A stretch of 64,000 bases of DNA from Strobilurus pachycystidiatus (lineage: Eukaryota > Basidiomycota > Agaricomycetes > Agaricales > Physalacriaceae): positions 930,001-994,000 of the forward strand of contig JAHLMK010000007.1 in assembly GCA_019915135.1 (NCBI GenBank), read 5' to 3'. The notes beneath the pieces are model-generated. The model saw nothing but the letters and a program-made list of their open reading frames with translations. It ran no database searches and was not told the DNA's origin. Shown one piece after another: positions 25,576-35,580 of the stretch. How positions within the stretch are numbered: the first letter of the stretch is position 1; each line of letters starts with the position of its first letter. Position numbers and translations under genes: made by a program.

Positions 25576-25779
25576 TTAGTCGACCTTCAGCGGGGTGGTA
25601 CGAAGGTATGGCTGCAAGAGGGCCTATCAGCGTTTGCATTGCACTTGGAGAAGGAGACGTACGTAGTGCACCGTGTGCTCGGGGAACAAAGTCTTGGCTT
25701 CCTCCGGCTTGACGCTGCCATGGACAATCACGTCGTCGCCTTTCTTCCAGTTGACTGGCGTTGCAATCCGGTACTTATC

Positions 25780-26865
25780 CCCAGTGAAAAGTCCATATAC
25801 GCTGAGCGAGGGTAAACGAGGGAGATCAAGGATCCATCAATTTGATGGTGACAGATCGAGCTCTGTCGAGCTCTATCGTTGACTCTCGTCTCCATCCCTT
25901 CATTCTTGTATTCTGTCATGTTATAACTGTTTCATGTGGCTCGGCCCTTTGGTGGTCGATTGCAGTGTTTTTGATTTCACGCACATGCACGTGCGTTTGG
26001 TTGAGAATTGCCCGGCGATAATTCCACAAGTCAAACTCCGTTCCTTTCCTCTCACCACTTTCCTCCGCACATTTTCCTGAACCAAATTTTTTACACTCTT
26101 CCTTTCACCAACCACTCTGGGCTGAGGCGACAAGCAAGGCAGCGGCGTCGACACCCGTCAGGACGAGGACCATGCCCCCCGACAGGACGAGGATACCTGC
26201 CGACAGGACGAGGACCATGCCCGCCCGGCCCCACCGACCGGACAAGGACACGGACTACGTTCGCACGTTGCGCAGGACGAGGAGGCTACGATGACCCGAC
26301 GAGGACGAGGACGAAATGAGGACCGCGCGAAAGACGACTCCGAGGATGACAAGCGCGACAGCCCCATAGGACGACTACGACGCACAGGACGAATGCGAGA
26401 ACGTCCTGAACACGACACCGCGCAGATATATGACAGCAACAAGCACGGGAGAGTGTCGGCAACACGCGAGTGCAACGGAGGGACGGCACACGACACAAAT
26501 GACTCGAATCACAGCCGCGGGCCCTTCATTTTCTCAATCTACTTGTCTTTGTACTAGCCAATATTCGTGTACTCGAGATCTCTGCAGTAGTAGTACATGC
26601 ACAATAGAACAACTATTTCATATTTTATTAATTCCTCAATGAAGAGTCCATACTGTACAGGCAGGGAACCAGCCAATTATTTCAGGCCGGAAGGCACGGT
26701 TCCCGTAATGTTGGTCGATGAACATTGCTCAACGTCGTTGTACCTAGATTTCCCATCAAACTACGTGCGCTCTGGTAGAGGCTGAGCATGGATTATCGTG
26801 GAATTTCGGGTTGACCTAATTTTCCACGATCAGCCTCGCTCACCGCATACGGACTTTTCACTGGG
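25780..26865. mobile_element. Non-autonomous DNA transposon, 1,086 bp, 7-bp target duplication
   Basis: Terminal inverted repeats of about 32 bp start CCCAGTGAAAAGTCC and continue to TGAGCGAGG on both arms with four mismatches. ACTTATC is duplicated at 25773-25779 and 26866-26872. Deleting the element plus one duplicate restores the peroxiredoxin frame exactly (127 + 110 = 237 nt). The interior has a GACGAGGA-rich block and no recognisable transposase. The CAGTG-like ends and near-8-bp duplication would suit hAT-like elements, but 7 bp is not diagnostic. Confidence 0.9.
26151..26350. repeat. Degenerate GACGAGGA-rich repeats inside the transposon
   Basis: Repeated ACAGGACGAGGA and CGACGAGGACGAGGAC blocks occur, two of them followed by CCATGCCC. 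They form a strand-asymmetric, purine-rich tract. Frames here (PTGRG-type repeats) are best read as repeat by-products. Confidence 0.6.
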
Positions 26866-27569
26866 ACTTATCGCCGAGCTGGATGGAGTCAATGACGCGA
26901 ATAATCTCATCAAAGTTGCGACCCGCGACGGCTGGGTACGATATTGTAAGGCGGATGACCTTCTTCGGGTCAATGATGAAGACAGTGCGAATCTAATGTC
27001 GCATTGAGCTTCAGAACAAAACGTCGGGCCCACATTCACTCACGGTGAGAGGAAGTCCTTTGCCGTCTCTGTTTGTGACGTCCTGGTAGTCCAACATATC
27101 GTAGAGGTAAGAAACCTTGCGCTCCTTGTCTGCGATCTACCCCTCACGCCACATTAACCGTTGTGTATACAGAAAGAAACCAATTGAACCTACGATCGGG
27201 AACTCGACAGAGGTAGGGCCCACAGTCTTCCCACCAAATTCCTCGATATTCTTGATCCACGCATTGTGCTCTTCAAGCCCGTTCGCGCTGAGGCCGATGA
27301 CCTTGACGTTGCGCTTCGCAAAGTCCGGTGCGCGGCGCGCGACTTCTCCAAGCTCCGTCGTGCATACCGGTGTGAAGTCGTCGGGGTGCGAGAAGAGAAC
27401 GCCCTATCGCAGCGCCTTAGTACCTACACATCATCCCACGAAAGTGAAGAAATACCCAAGAGTCCCCAAGCCAATCGTGGAACTTGATTTTGCCCTGTGT
27501 CGTCTCCGCCTCAAAGTCTGGCGCAATACTTCCAAGGCGGAGAGTCTCGTGTTTCGGTGCGTCGGTCAT

Positions 27570-29411
27570 GTTGTTCGCGGGAGACAAGGATCTGGAGACG
27601 ATAGATGTTTCATTTATACTGTCCTCGATGATAGATTTGCCCACAACGATGTGCTCGCGGGCTGACGTGCCTTCTTTGAGAAGACCTGCTGACCGGGCCT
27701 GAGAATATCAGAGCACAGAAAGCCACACCCTAGGCCACCATCCATCGTGACTTGAACTTGAATGGTCCACTCGTCTGACACATCACAGATGTGCGGCGTA
27801 CCGAATGCTTCTCGGTGAGGTGACAGTGATTCGAATCATACCTCTCGTTGAATGGCAGTGAGTCAACTGGGTATGTACCATTGGTCTTTGACCACTCACG
27901 CTCCGCCCGTGGCGTCGCCTTTGAATCACTAGGCATTCAGTCGACATCAGGTGTATCACCGCTGTATCTCCTGGTGTTGGTTTCGACGAGATGCTTCTCC
28001 CGTGCAACAATTAAGGCCGTGGATCGGGCCCTCCGACTCGTCAGCTCTCCTTGAGTTTCAACGCGTCACCCGACTAATGTCGAGACCTTGATAGTGATGT
28101 GTTGATCTTCCGAGCCGCCACGATCATGAGAGAAAGTTACAAGGTTAGTTTTGGTGTTCTGGAGTCCGATTCCCATGGATGCATGGGCTATCAGCAGTTC
28201 TCTGAGAGCACTAGATTTGTCACTTCAGCAAGCGAATCACAATGAGCTAAGATTGATGGGGAATCAATCGCAAAATGCAGCAAGTTCTATACTATATGTC
28301 GCCACCGCACACTGTGCGAATGCAGGGAGAATGTGACGGCGTACGGTATCGCATCGACTATCGTAATTTTGGAATGGTTGAACTTGGAAGTTGAGCACCG
28401 AGATACTGATCAATCAACTGTTTTGAACGCAATATACATACTGACTGGTAAGAGTAGGTAGGTACATGACTGTAGTCGATGCAATGATTTACGACGCCAG
28501 CATATGTTCCTTTGCCATCGCGTGTTTCGGAAGCGGATGAGCACAAGTGACGAACTTTCATCGTAGACGATGGGATAACAACGCAGAGAAGCTGGTGACG
28601 CGAGACAGCCTGGTAAAATCCGCAACCACGGACAAGAAGAATGATGTGCTGGTTGCCTGATAGGCCACATTGATGTAGAACAAGCTTCAGAAGAGTCTGG
28701 AGACGCGATTAATTCTTCCCTCAGTCGGAAAGATTCAAGGAGGGGTCATCCACGGAAGAAATTGAGACCAACTAGACGGCGCTCTCCACTGAGTCCATCA
28801 GTAATCATCCAGGATACACAACACGGGGGCCTCAAGCAGCATATGGAGCCCAAGCCGGGTGAGCAGAAGCCGGAGTGGAGAGAATTCGCGGGAGAAAGTT
28901 CTTCATTGGATGATAGCGAGTGTCCAGACGTCCCGGTCGCGTGTCTGGACATGCATGGCAGTCTCCGAAGCCTGTCGCAAGGAACGAGCGATTCGAAAGC
29001 ACACACACATATAATCTAGGGCGGGTCAGTATCACATTACTGTTGAGATGGACGGATGAATTGAAGCTGAAAAAGATGAGTGCCGAGGAGAGTGAGCCTG
29101 TGACGCTTTCAGAGGATAAGATGGCGTGGGAAGCAATCAGTAGATACACGGCACGACTTCCAAATCTAAAGCCCATCACCGATCAGTCGAGGGGAACCGT
29201 TTACGGAGAGTTTTATTCTTAAACTTCATACAACTGTGACACCAATTCACTTATGAAGCGGCATCAGAAGTACCCGGTGATGTGCATAACCCACGTCAGT
29301 ATGCTAGCCTTCATTATCTGCCACTACTTATATGTGTCTTGTTAAAGAAAGACGACGGTTACTCTGCCCTTCTTAGGCCCCCCATAGTCATTTTTCTTGT
29401 TCTCAGGTATC
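27570..29411. other. 1.8-kb region without a recognised gene
   Basis: Only unsupported frames. A plus-strand frame at about 29039-29221 (SAEESEPVTLSEDKMAWEAI ... GTVYGEFYS, stop at 29219-29221) has protein-like composition, but I could not join it to a start or a family. The 3' end should hold the promoter of the DUF6534 gene. Confidence 0.35.
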
Positions 29412-31321
29412 ATGAACACAACACAGGAAAGCGCCTCACCTCCAGGCTCTGCCTGGACAGGATACGATATGGCCGCTACTCTTTCGCCGTTCTACTGGGG
29501 TATGTTCATATGCTACCTAACGTGGCGAAATTCGTTCTGAGCGATACGATGCGTAGGAATTGTTGTCTCTCTGATGTACGCTCAACTATCCCTACTGGCA
29601 GCTGCTGGTTGAGTCTGGTCCGGGTCTAATCGCTAGTCGCAGTCTTTCCGGAATTACTCTCATCCAAGCCTATAACTACTTTCCGAGCAAGGACAGACTC
29701 GGTGTACAGCTCGTCGTAAGTATCATTTTACTGACTCTGTGAACATGTATGATCTGGGATTTTTCCATCTACAGGCCGCTGTCATGATGTAAGACCCAGG
29801 AAACATGATTTATTTGTGGCGTCTGCTAATTTGTGGTCGTGGCAGCATACTTGACATAGCGTCGACAATTATGTGCGCGGAGGCTATGTATATATACATG
29901 GTGCGTTAGACTCGGAGTGGATGCCAGCTATGTAGCCCTCATGTGCCGTACCAGGTCCCTCACTTTGGATCGCTCCTTCCCTTCGCCAAACTGACGCTGT
30001 AAGTCGTAACACCCTGTCAACCAGTCAGAAGCTGACAAACGACGTTGTAGGACTCTTGCAATTGAGTGCTACCTCTCAGTAATCATCACATTCATGTACG
30101 TTGACAATGTCATCGTTCCTGTAAATGTCCCAGTTGTAATTCACCTGAGCCCTCAGCTCCCAATTGTACTTTGCTTGGCAAATATGGACAGGTCTGTCCC
30201 TTTGATCTTTTTGGTCACTGCTTGACATATTGCTTTGTAGTCGTCGGGAGCAACAAATCACTGAAATACACGCTTTCAGGATTGGTTGTGCGTCCTTTCT
30301 GGTCTACAATGCAATGACTTAACCGTTCCTTAGATTCTCTTCGGACTTGTAGCCTTCGGTGCGCAATTCTCATGCGTCAGATGCCTTGTATTGACGTTAC
30401 CGCCATGTTCACCTAGCGGGGGGTATCAGTGAGTACTTACGATGCGTATGCCAGCAGCGACATAATCATACTTAACTTGGTTATACGTAGCATGTTCCAC
30501 GATCATGATTCTTGACAGCCATAATGTACTGTCCGCGCGCAGCCACCGCTTCGCTGTCAGTCATACGCCTTTCTCAGCTTGGTACAGTTTTGAACTTAGG
30601 AACAGGTAGCCGTTGGTATCGCGAAGGGAGGAGCCGCAGTGTCTGACGCTATCGCAACCGCTTCGTTGTGTTACTGCTTGGGCACTACCCGTACTGGCTT
30701 TAAACAGTAGGTCAACATCGCTGCCGCCATATATTACTTGTACGGACTCTTTGACAGCACCAACTCGATCATCAAGGTTTTGATGGGATACATCATCCAG
30801 CGCGGTATCCTTGTCACTCTCGTGCAAAGCCTTTGCATAATTTTGTTCGGGAGCTCGCAGCGCCTCTACTGGTGCGTTGTTGCGTATCATTGAGCATCGG
30901 CGCGCTCATCCTTCTGCTCATAGGTTAGCCTTCCATGTCAATGTCACCAGATTATACGCAAATACCTTCTTCGCTATGTAAGTTCCGCCTTGTGATGTTG
31001 GAGGGTCCGCTGACATGTTTTGTGGACAGGCTCAATGGGCGAGAGCGTTTCCGAAACGGTGGTAATGAACATGAACTTACTTCGTCTACCTATGTCACAT
31101 CAGTTGTTGGAGCGCCTCGTTCCCATCTGGCCTCTACTCTGCGTGACGAGGGAGATATGGACTACGGCCAGAGCTTCATCTCACAGGACAAGGTGCGTCT
31201 TCGACAGCTGTATCTCCCGCAAGCCATGCATATAACTGTTCGTTAGTATCCTCGAGGCAAATTGCATCAAGGGGAAGGGGCTGTTCGCGTCGACACTGTG
31301 GTCATCAAGGCCGATATGTGA
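29412..31321 (+). CDS. DUF6534-family multi-span membrane protein
   Basis: Member of a large agaricomycete family of seven-helix-like membrane proteins of unknown function. Sixteen short exons join in phase to about 352 residues: 29412-29499, 29557-29575, 29643-29715, 29775-29788, 29846-29900, 29955-29998, 30051-30095, 30157-30191, 30241-30287, 30334-30428, 30519-30555, 30606-30706, 30758-30871, 30924-30977, 31030-31192 and 31247-31321. Family marks are GITLIQAYNYFPSKDRLGVQ, ILDIASTIMCAEAMYIYMV, PHFGSLLPFAKL, GIAKGGAAVSDAIATASL, and the C-terminal signature VTRLYANTFFAMLNGRE. The tail after LNGRE is hydrophilic and probably cytosolic. The exons around 30334-30555 are the least certain. Confidence 0.85.
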
Positions 31322-31786
31322 AGGAAGCCTGTCATGGCTGCTTGATTTTCTCTCTCTCTCTCTTGTTACTCCTAGTATCACCGTACACCCCGTAACTTGT
31401 AAAATTCTTTGGTTGCTCCCGATAGCGGCTGCCGAATGATAATCAAAATGTCCGTCACTGCACCAGAATACGAGAGCACAGAGAGAGCACAGTGGATTCG
31501 CGGGTCCCAACTCTCGCTGCCTCAGTACCTGCCTGACCGCGGCTCAACATGTCCGTCGCGTCGCCTTCGTTGAAGTCTGGACGAGACATTGAGAGTTTAC
31601 TTTTCGCGAGTTGTGCCTGCATCCTATAGGAAGCTCAGAGCCTGATTATAGAGAGATTGAGCGGAATCCGGATACATTGAAGACTGAGTGGAGATGTTGG
31701 AGCTGTGAACATGATCAACCAAGTACCAAACACCGTTCACTAGTGCTTACCTATTGATACATAGCTACCAGAGACGGTTATAGATG

Positions 31787-32185
31787 TCATTTTGACACGG
31801 AAGGGGGTACTGGCTCCTTCATTGGATGCTCCTCGCGCGTCTGTTGGAGCAAGTGGTCGAGATTCTTCTCCTTCAATGCTGACTGCAGTACTAGTCAATG
31901 AATGCAAGTCAAGTTATCGGGAAAAGAACGAACGGAGATACACTCCTTATACGAGACCCACAACTTCCCGCATTTTGCCTCGAATTCCTCTGCCTTTGCC
32001 TTGGAATACGCTTCGCGCTGTTTGGCGTCTGCAGGGGCTGAGACAGCCGGTTCGAGGTAGCCCTCAAACCAGGCGTTGAAGCAGGAGTCGTAAGCGCGCT
32101 TGAGGGGCGTGCATCCCTCTGATAGACTGTCGGCCATGAACCTGGAGGGAGAAGAGAGAGAGGCTGCCGAGGCTTACCGCGTCAT
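31787..32185 (-). CDS. MDM35: Mdm35/TRIAP1-like twin CX9C intermembrane-space protein
   Basis: Mdm35 is a small mitochondrial intermembrane-space partner of Ups/PRELI lipid-transfer proteins. The twin CX9C motif is plain: C-TPLKRAYDS-C and C-GKLWVSYKE-C, in a helix-turn-helix context with SCFNAWFEGYLEP between. Exons 32185-32178 (ATG plus five bases), 32141-31934 and 31882-31787 give 103 residues. A second in-frame ATG (32137) would also serve. The last intron uses a GTTCGT donor that I chose because it keeps the final Cys; its product ends SALKEKNLDHLLQQTREEHP. The gene is divergent from the one at 32311. Confidence 0.85.
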
Positions 32186-32310
32186 TTCGGCAGACAAATC
32201 TCGGGCCGGATGCCGATCTCTCTTGCCGGCGGCTTGCTCCAGGCTTAGACCTTCTCTCCTCATACCTCATTTAACCTTTTCTCCTCTTGCTCCCTTTGCG
32301 GCGTCGCGAC

Positions 32311-33298
32311 ATGGCTCCGCCCGTTCTTCTGTCCTTCAACATCATCTACGAGGCTGCGAAGGCTGACCTTTTTGCCAAGCTCAGCATCGATGGCCAGCAA
32401 GCTGCTCATGCCTTGCTCAGAAACGATCTGAATATTCTGCGTGTGTCGCAACCCAAAAGGGAGAATATATTCATCAACACGAAGGGAATGGTCACTATGT
32501 GGTGGACTGGCCAAGATCCGGATAATGTCTCGCTATATCCCTGCCTCCTTGGAGCCTCAACGTACTTACCGGCACGAACAAACAGGGAACGTATCGAGCC
32601 GGTCATCTTGGGAGACTACAAAAGCTAGCCAGCGCTGAAGTGGGATCGGAGATGCAACAAAACCTCAAGGCTTGCTCTATGTACGTGTCGCGCTGAGTAC
32701 TCCCAAATCTATCAAATAACCAGGACCACGCCTCTGTGTAGTAAACTCGTCACTGTTCTTGAGGAGTCCGAGTCAGTTCTGACCACAAGCTAGTACTGCT
32801 CTATGAATTGACGTCTGCTCAGCACAGGAATGGCGCGGCCAAGCTCTCTTGCGACTAGGACTATAGACCATTCGGCACGTTGCAGTGGTATCTTTTCTGA
32901 AGCAAGGGCTCATACATAGCAGGGCGCATTCCCCCTCAAGCGGAAAAGATTGGACGGTTACCGCGACTTTCCACCAGCAAAGAGGCCCCAGAGTGACAGT
33001 GCCCTGCGAGAAGTGTTCTCTTCTGGTGATGCACAACATAGAGCAGTCCTGTCTCAACGCGAACAAGGTGTGCACCAGTCTTCAAATCTGCGCTTGATCC
33101 ACTGAAATAACCCCTCGTCAAGAAATGAAAGCCCGCATAGACCATCTTGAAGTTGAACTCACGTCTGAACGAAAGAAGCGTTTGGACTGTGAAGCAGCAC
33201 TTGCAGACATGCAACGGGAATTTGTTTCCCCATCTTTATTGAAGGCCCTCTTGTCCATATCGGCGCTGACCACCCAAATCAGCGCCCAGCAACAGTGA
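32311..33298 (+). CDS. Unrecognised protein with basic nuclear-signal-like and coiled-coil C-terminus
   Basis: The 3' part is well supported. A block reading LKRKRLDGYRDFPPAKRPQ looks like a bipartite nuclear localisation signal. It is followed by SALREVFSSGDAQHRAVL, an in-phase intron (about 33067-33121), and a coiled coil (EMKARIDHLEVELTSERKK) ending QISAQQQ at 33298. The 5' part is uncertain. One start (32311) reads MAPPVLLSFNIIYEAAKADL. Another (32526) reads MSRYIPASLEPQRTYRHEQT in a different frame. I could not settle the exon joins between 32600 and 32920. No family is recognised. Confidence 0.45.
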
Positions 33299-33299
33299 T

Positions 33300-34184
33300 C
33301 TACACATCTGGAACGCGCGTTTTGCCTTCCATGACTTGGACCGCGGTCCCCGCCAGTTCAACTGACTGCACAATCCCACCGACCACCTCCGCGAACACCT
33401 TGATCTCACTCCGCCGCCCCATCTCCACTCCTTGAACTATGTTGAAAGACCACTTGCCATCCCCACTTGCCTCCGCTAACCAGGCGCCCAAGGTCGACGC
33501 TGCCGCCCCCGTTGCCGGATCCTCAAACGTTCCCTCGAACATGCGCACCCTAATCTCTCCACCTTCTGTCCGCACAAACACATATGCGCCGTCAAACCCG
33601 GCCCAGTCTCCTAGATGGGCCGCGTCAATAGCCACCTCGGTGTATGGCCGCATCCGCTGCAAGGCGTCGACAGAGGTCAGCTCGACCAGGACAAACGACA
33701 CGCCCTTCACGATCGATGCGACTGGGAACGCATCGTCTTTCTGGACAAAGTCGGAAGGGCGGAGATTCGTTTGGAAGGATTTGATCAGGGGGTAGATATA
33801 TGGCGCATGAGTCCTGTAGTCGATGGGGACTTGTACGCGGACGCTGGGGCCAACCCGTTGAACGAGGACGTCGCCTGCTTTGACTCGCAGTGTCACGCTG
33901 GGTGCGTCGCTGTCGTGGAGGAGGTACCAGCCTGTTCCGACTGTGGGATGCCCGGCGAAAGGAAGCTCGGCGGCGACTGTGAATATGTCGAGTGGATACA
34001 CCGCATTCCCCACAATGGCTTCATGCAGGAAAACCGTCTCCGAATAGTTGAACTCGCGTGCGATGAGCTGCTTTTGGGCTTGTGTAAGTTGGACTGTGCT
34101 GGGCACATGCACAATGGCTAATGGGTTTCCGTAGAAGGCACTGGAGGTGAATACGTTCACAGTAGTGAAGGCGAGAGTCGTCAT
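33300..34184 (-). CDS. PhzF-family isomerase/epimerase-like protein
   Basis: Single exon, 294 residues, with the start at the ATG giving MTTLAFTTVNVFTSSAFYGN (an in-frame GTG three codons upstream was not used). It has the PhzF two-lobed diaminopimelate-epimerase-like fold marks: FYGNPLAIV, the catalytic Glu in EFNYSETVFL, PFAGHPTVGTG in lobe 1, and FEDPATGAAASTLGAWL in lobe 2. The length is typical of the family. Eukaryotic members mostly lack a known substrate, and none can be named here. It is the only intronless enzyme gene in the window, which may be chance or retained from an ancestral single-exon gene. It is tail-to-tail with the plus-strand gene ending at 33298. Confidence 0.9.
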   Translation of the reverse strand: MTTLAFTTVNVFTSSAFYGNPLAIVHVPSTVQLTQAQKQLIAREFNYSETVFLHEAIVGNAVYPLDIFTVAAELPFAGHPTVGTGWYLLHDSDAPSVTLRVKAGDVLVQRVGPSVRVQVPIDYRTHAPYIYPLIKSFQTNLRPSDFVQKDDAFPVASIVKGVSFVLVELTSVDALQRMRPYTEVAIDAAHLGDWAGFDGAYVFVRTEGGEIRVRMFEGTFEDPATGAAASTLGAWLAEASGDGKWSFNIVQGVEMGRRSEIKVFAEVVGGIVQSVELAGTAVQVMEGKTRVPDV

Positions 34185-34469
34185 GATGGGCACTGGAAAT
34201 ACAAATTTGACAGCTCCTCCAATTTATGGAACAGGACTCGAGTCAGTTCGGGCAGATTTGTAAGTCTAAAAGGTCCATTACCAACCACTGTGTACACGAG
34301 GACGCATCATTCCTCCGAAAACGAATCCTCCAGATAGACGTATGGATTAGCGAAATTAGCGGGGCTACAGATGTGCGATAATGTCCAGATAGGTAGATCG
34401 GAACCTTTGAAATCACAGTGGCCACATCGACCGTGTACACAACATGTATGGTAAAGCACAGTAAGTACT

Positions 34470-35420
34470 TCAGAAGATCGAGTTGATGATGCCGCTTCCG
34501 ACAGCCGAGCCTGACGAGAAAGTTAGTCGAAGAGATTAACAGCAGATGCGCATGCGCACCTGCACCGAAACCGACACCACCGGCAGCCGCATGCGCCAGC
34601 TGGACGAGGAGTTCAACATCTGAATAGTGCTAACTTATAATCGGACTGCTCACAGTGTTGCCCAGGCCACCCATCTTGCTCTCTTCCTTCTTCGGCTCCT
34701 GCTGCACAACGGTCGTGGGCTGAGAAGGAGGAGGTTGGTATTGAGGCTGGTATTGCTGAGAAGGAGGAGGCTGGTATTGCTGAGCAGGAGGCTGGTATTG
34801 CTGAGGCGGCGGCTGCCCGTAGTTCTGGGGAGACCGATATGGTGCTTGGTACGACGCGGGCGGCCCCGACGATGGTGGTGGGAAGCTCGGCCCCGATGAC
34901 GGGAAGTTGGGCCCAGAGGAATAGCCGTATGATGACGGCCCCCGCGAAGGCGGTGCATGTTCGGCGGGAAGTCGCTCGACATAGTTGGCAGGGAACAGCC
35001 CTTCCGAACCGTTGTTGCGGCCAGTCCACCAGTCGGCGTTGGTCTCTGCGACGATTTCTATGATGTCTCCGGCACGGAAATAGAGGTCATTGGGATCCTA
35101 GGAGATGGATAAGGTCGATGGTAAGTGCAGTGTAGTGCGAGACTGACAGAGCGAGACTCGTTGTATCCCCAGATGGCCTTTGCCTTGGGTAGGCCCGATG
35201 AAGAGGGTGCATAGGAGGAGACCGGCGGTGGCGGCGGGGCACGAACGAGGAGGTTCTGGGCGTCGTTGACGAGGCCATCGATGCGAGGGTCGGCTTGCGC
35301 GGGCAGCTTGGAAATGATGAGCCTGGCATCCGAGTCTGTGATTTGGTGCTGGGCGACGAGGAAGTCGATGTTGGCCCGCGTCTGGGCGACGATGTGGTTG
35401 AGCAGAGCGGCGGCATCCAT
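34470..35420 (-). CDS. SH3-domain protein of the Lsb/Csh3 type
   Basis: Adaptor-like protein; yeast relatives (Lsb1/Pin3, S. pombe Csh3) bind proline-rich partners in cortical actin regulation. Exons 35420-35148, 35097-34654, 34599-34560 and 34510-34470 give 265 residues. The N-terminal helical region starts MDAAALLNHIVAQTRANIDF. The SH3 domain (about residues 83-140) shows AKAIWGYNE, DLYFRAGDIIEIV, DWWTGRNNGSEGLFPANYVE. A Pro/Gln-rich linker with repeated QYQPP units follows, then a short C-terminal glycine/alanine segment ending in GSGIINSIF. The alternative ATG at 35432 would add four residues. An intron splits the SH3 domain. Confidence 0.88.
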
Positions 35421-35580
35421 GTCGCGGTGCATTGGTCGGTCGTGGCAGTCAAGAGCAGGCCTGAACAAGGCCTACATAAGCCCAAGTCAAGCTGGCTTGG
35501 CGAGATTGACAGCCGGCTCACGGCCGCCGACCGTCAATTCTTTCCTTGTCACTGCCAGGTCACTGCTGTACAACGACGCA

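Larger units (their letters stand above)
25576..27569 (-). pseudogene. 1-Cys peroxiredoxin (Prx6/PRX1 type), split by a transposon
   Basis: The family reduces peroxides with one peroxidatic Cys. Exons are 27569-27456, 27403-27194, 27136-27044, 26992-26866 joined to 25772-25663 across the element, and 25611-25576. Without the element and one target duplication the frame is 229 residues, the usual length. It carries HPDDFTPVCTTELGE with the peroxidatic Cys, LSANGLEEHNAWIKNI, and the C-terminal arm VNWKKGDDVIVHGSV, EEAKTLFPEHTVHY, PYLRTTPLKVD. The insertion falls after ...SIQLGDK. Reading on meets a stop two codons later, so the C-terminal arm (about 46 residues, dimer/decamer contacts in the family) is lost. 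The catalytic Cys half remains open, so a truncated protein is possible. Confidence 0.9.

Noticed and set aside
26158..26496. Arg/Ser/Pro-rich frames within the 1.1-kb transposon
   Set aside because: They are translations of the GACGAGGA repeats, with no start context or homology.
35266..35580. N-terminal extension of the F-box protein at 35581
   Set aside because: It would need a non-ATG start and overlaps the first exon of the divergent SH3 gene; the ATG at 35581 gives a typical N-terminus.
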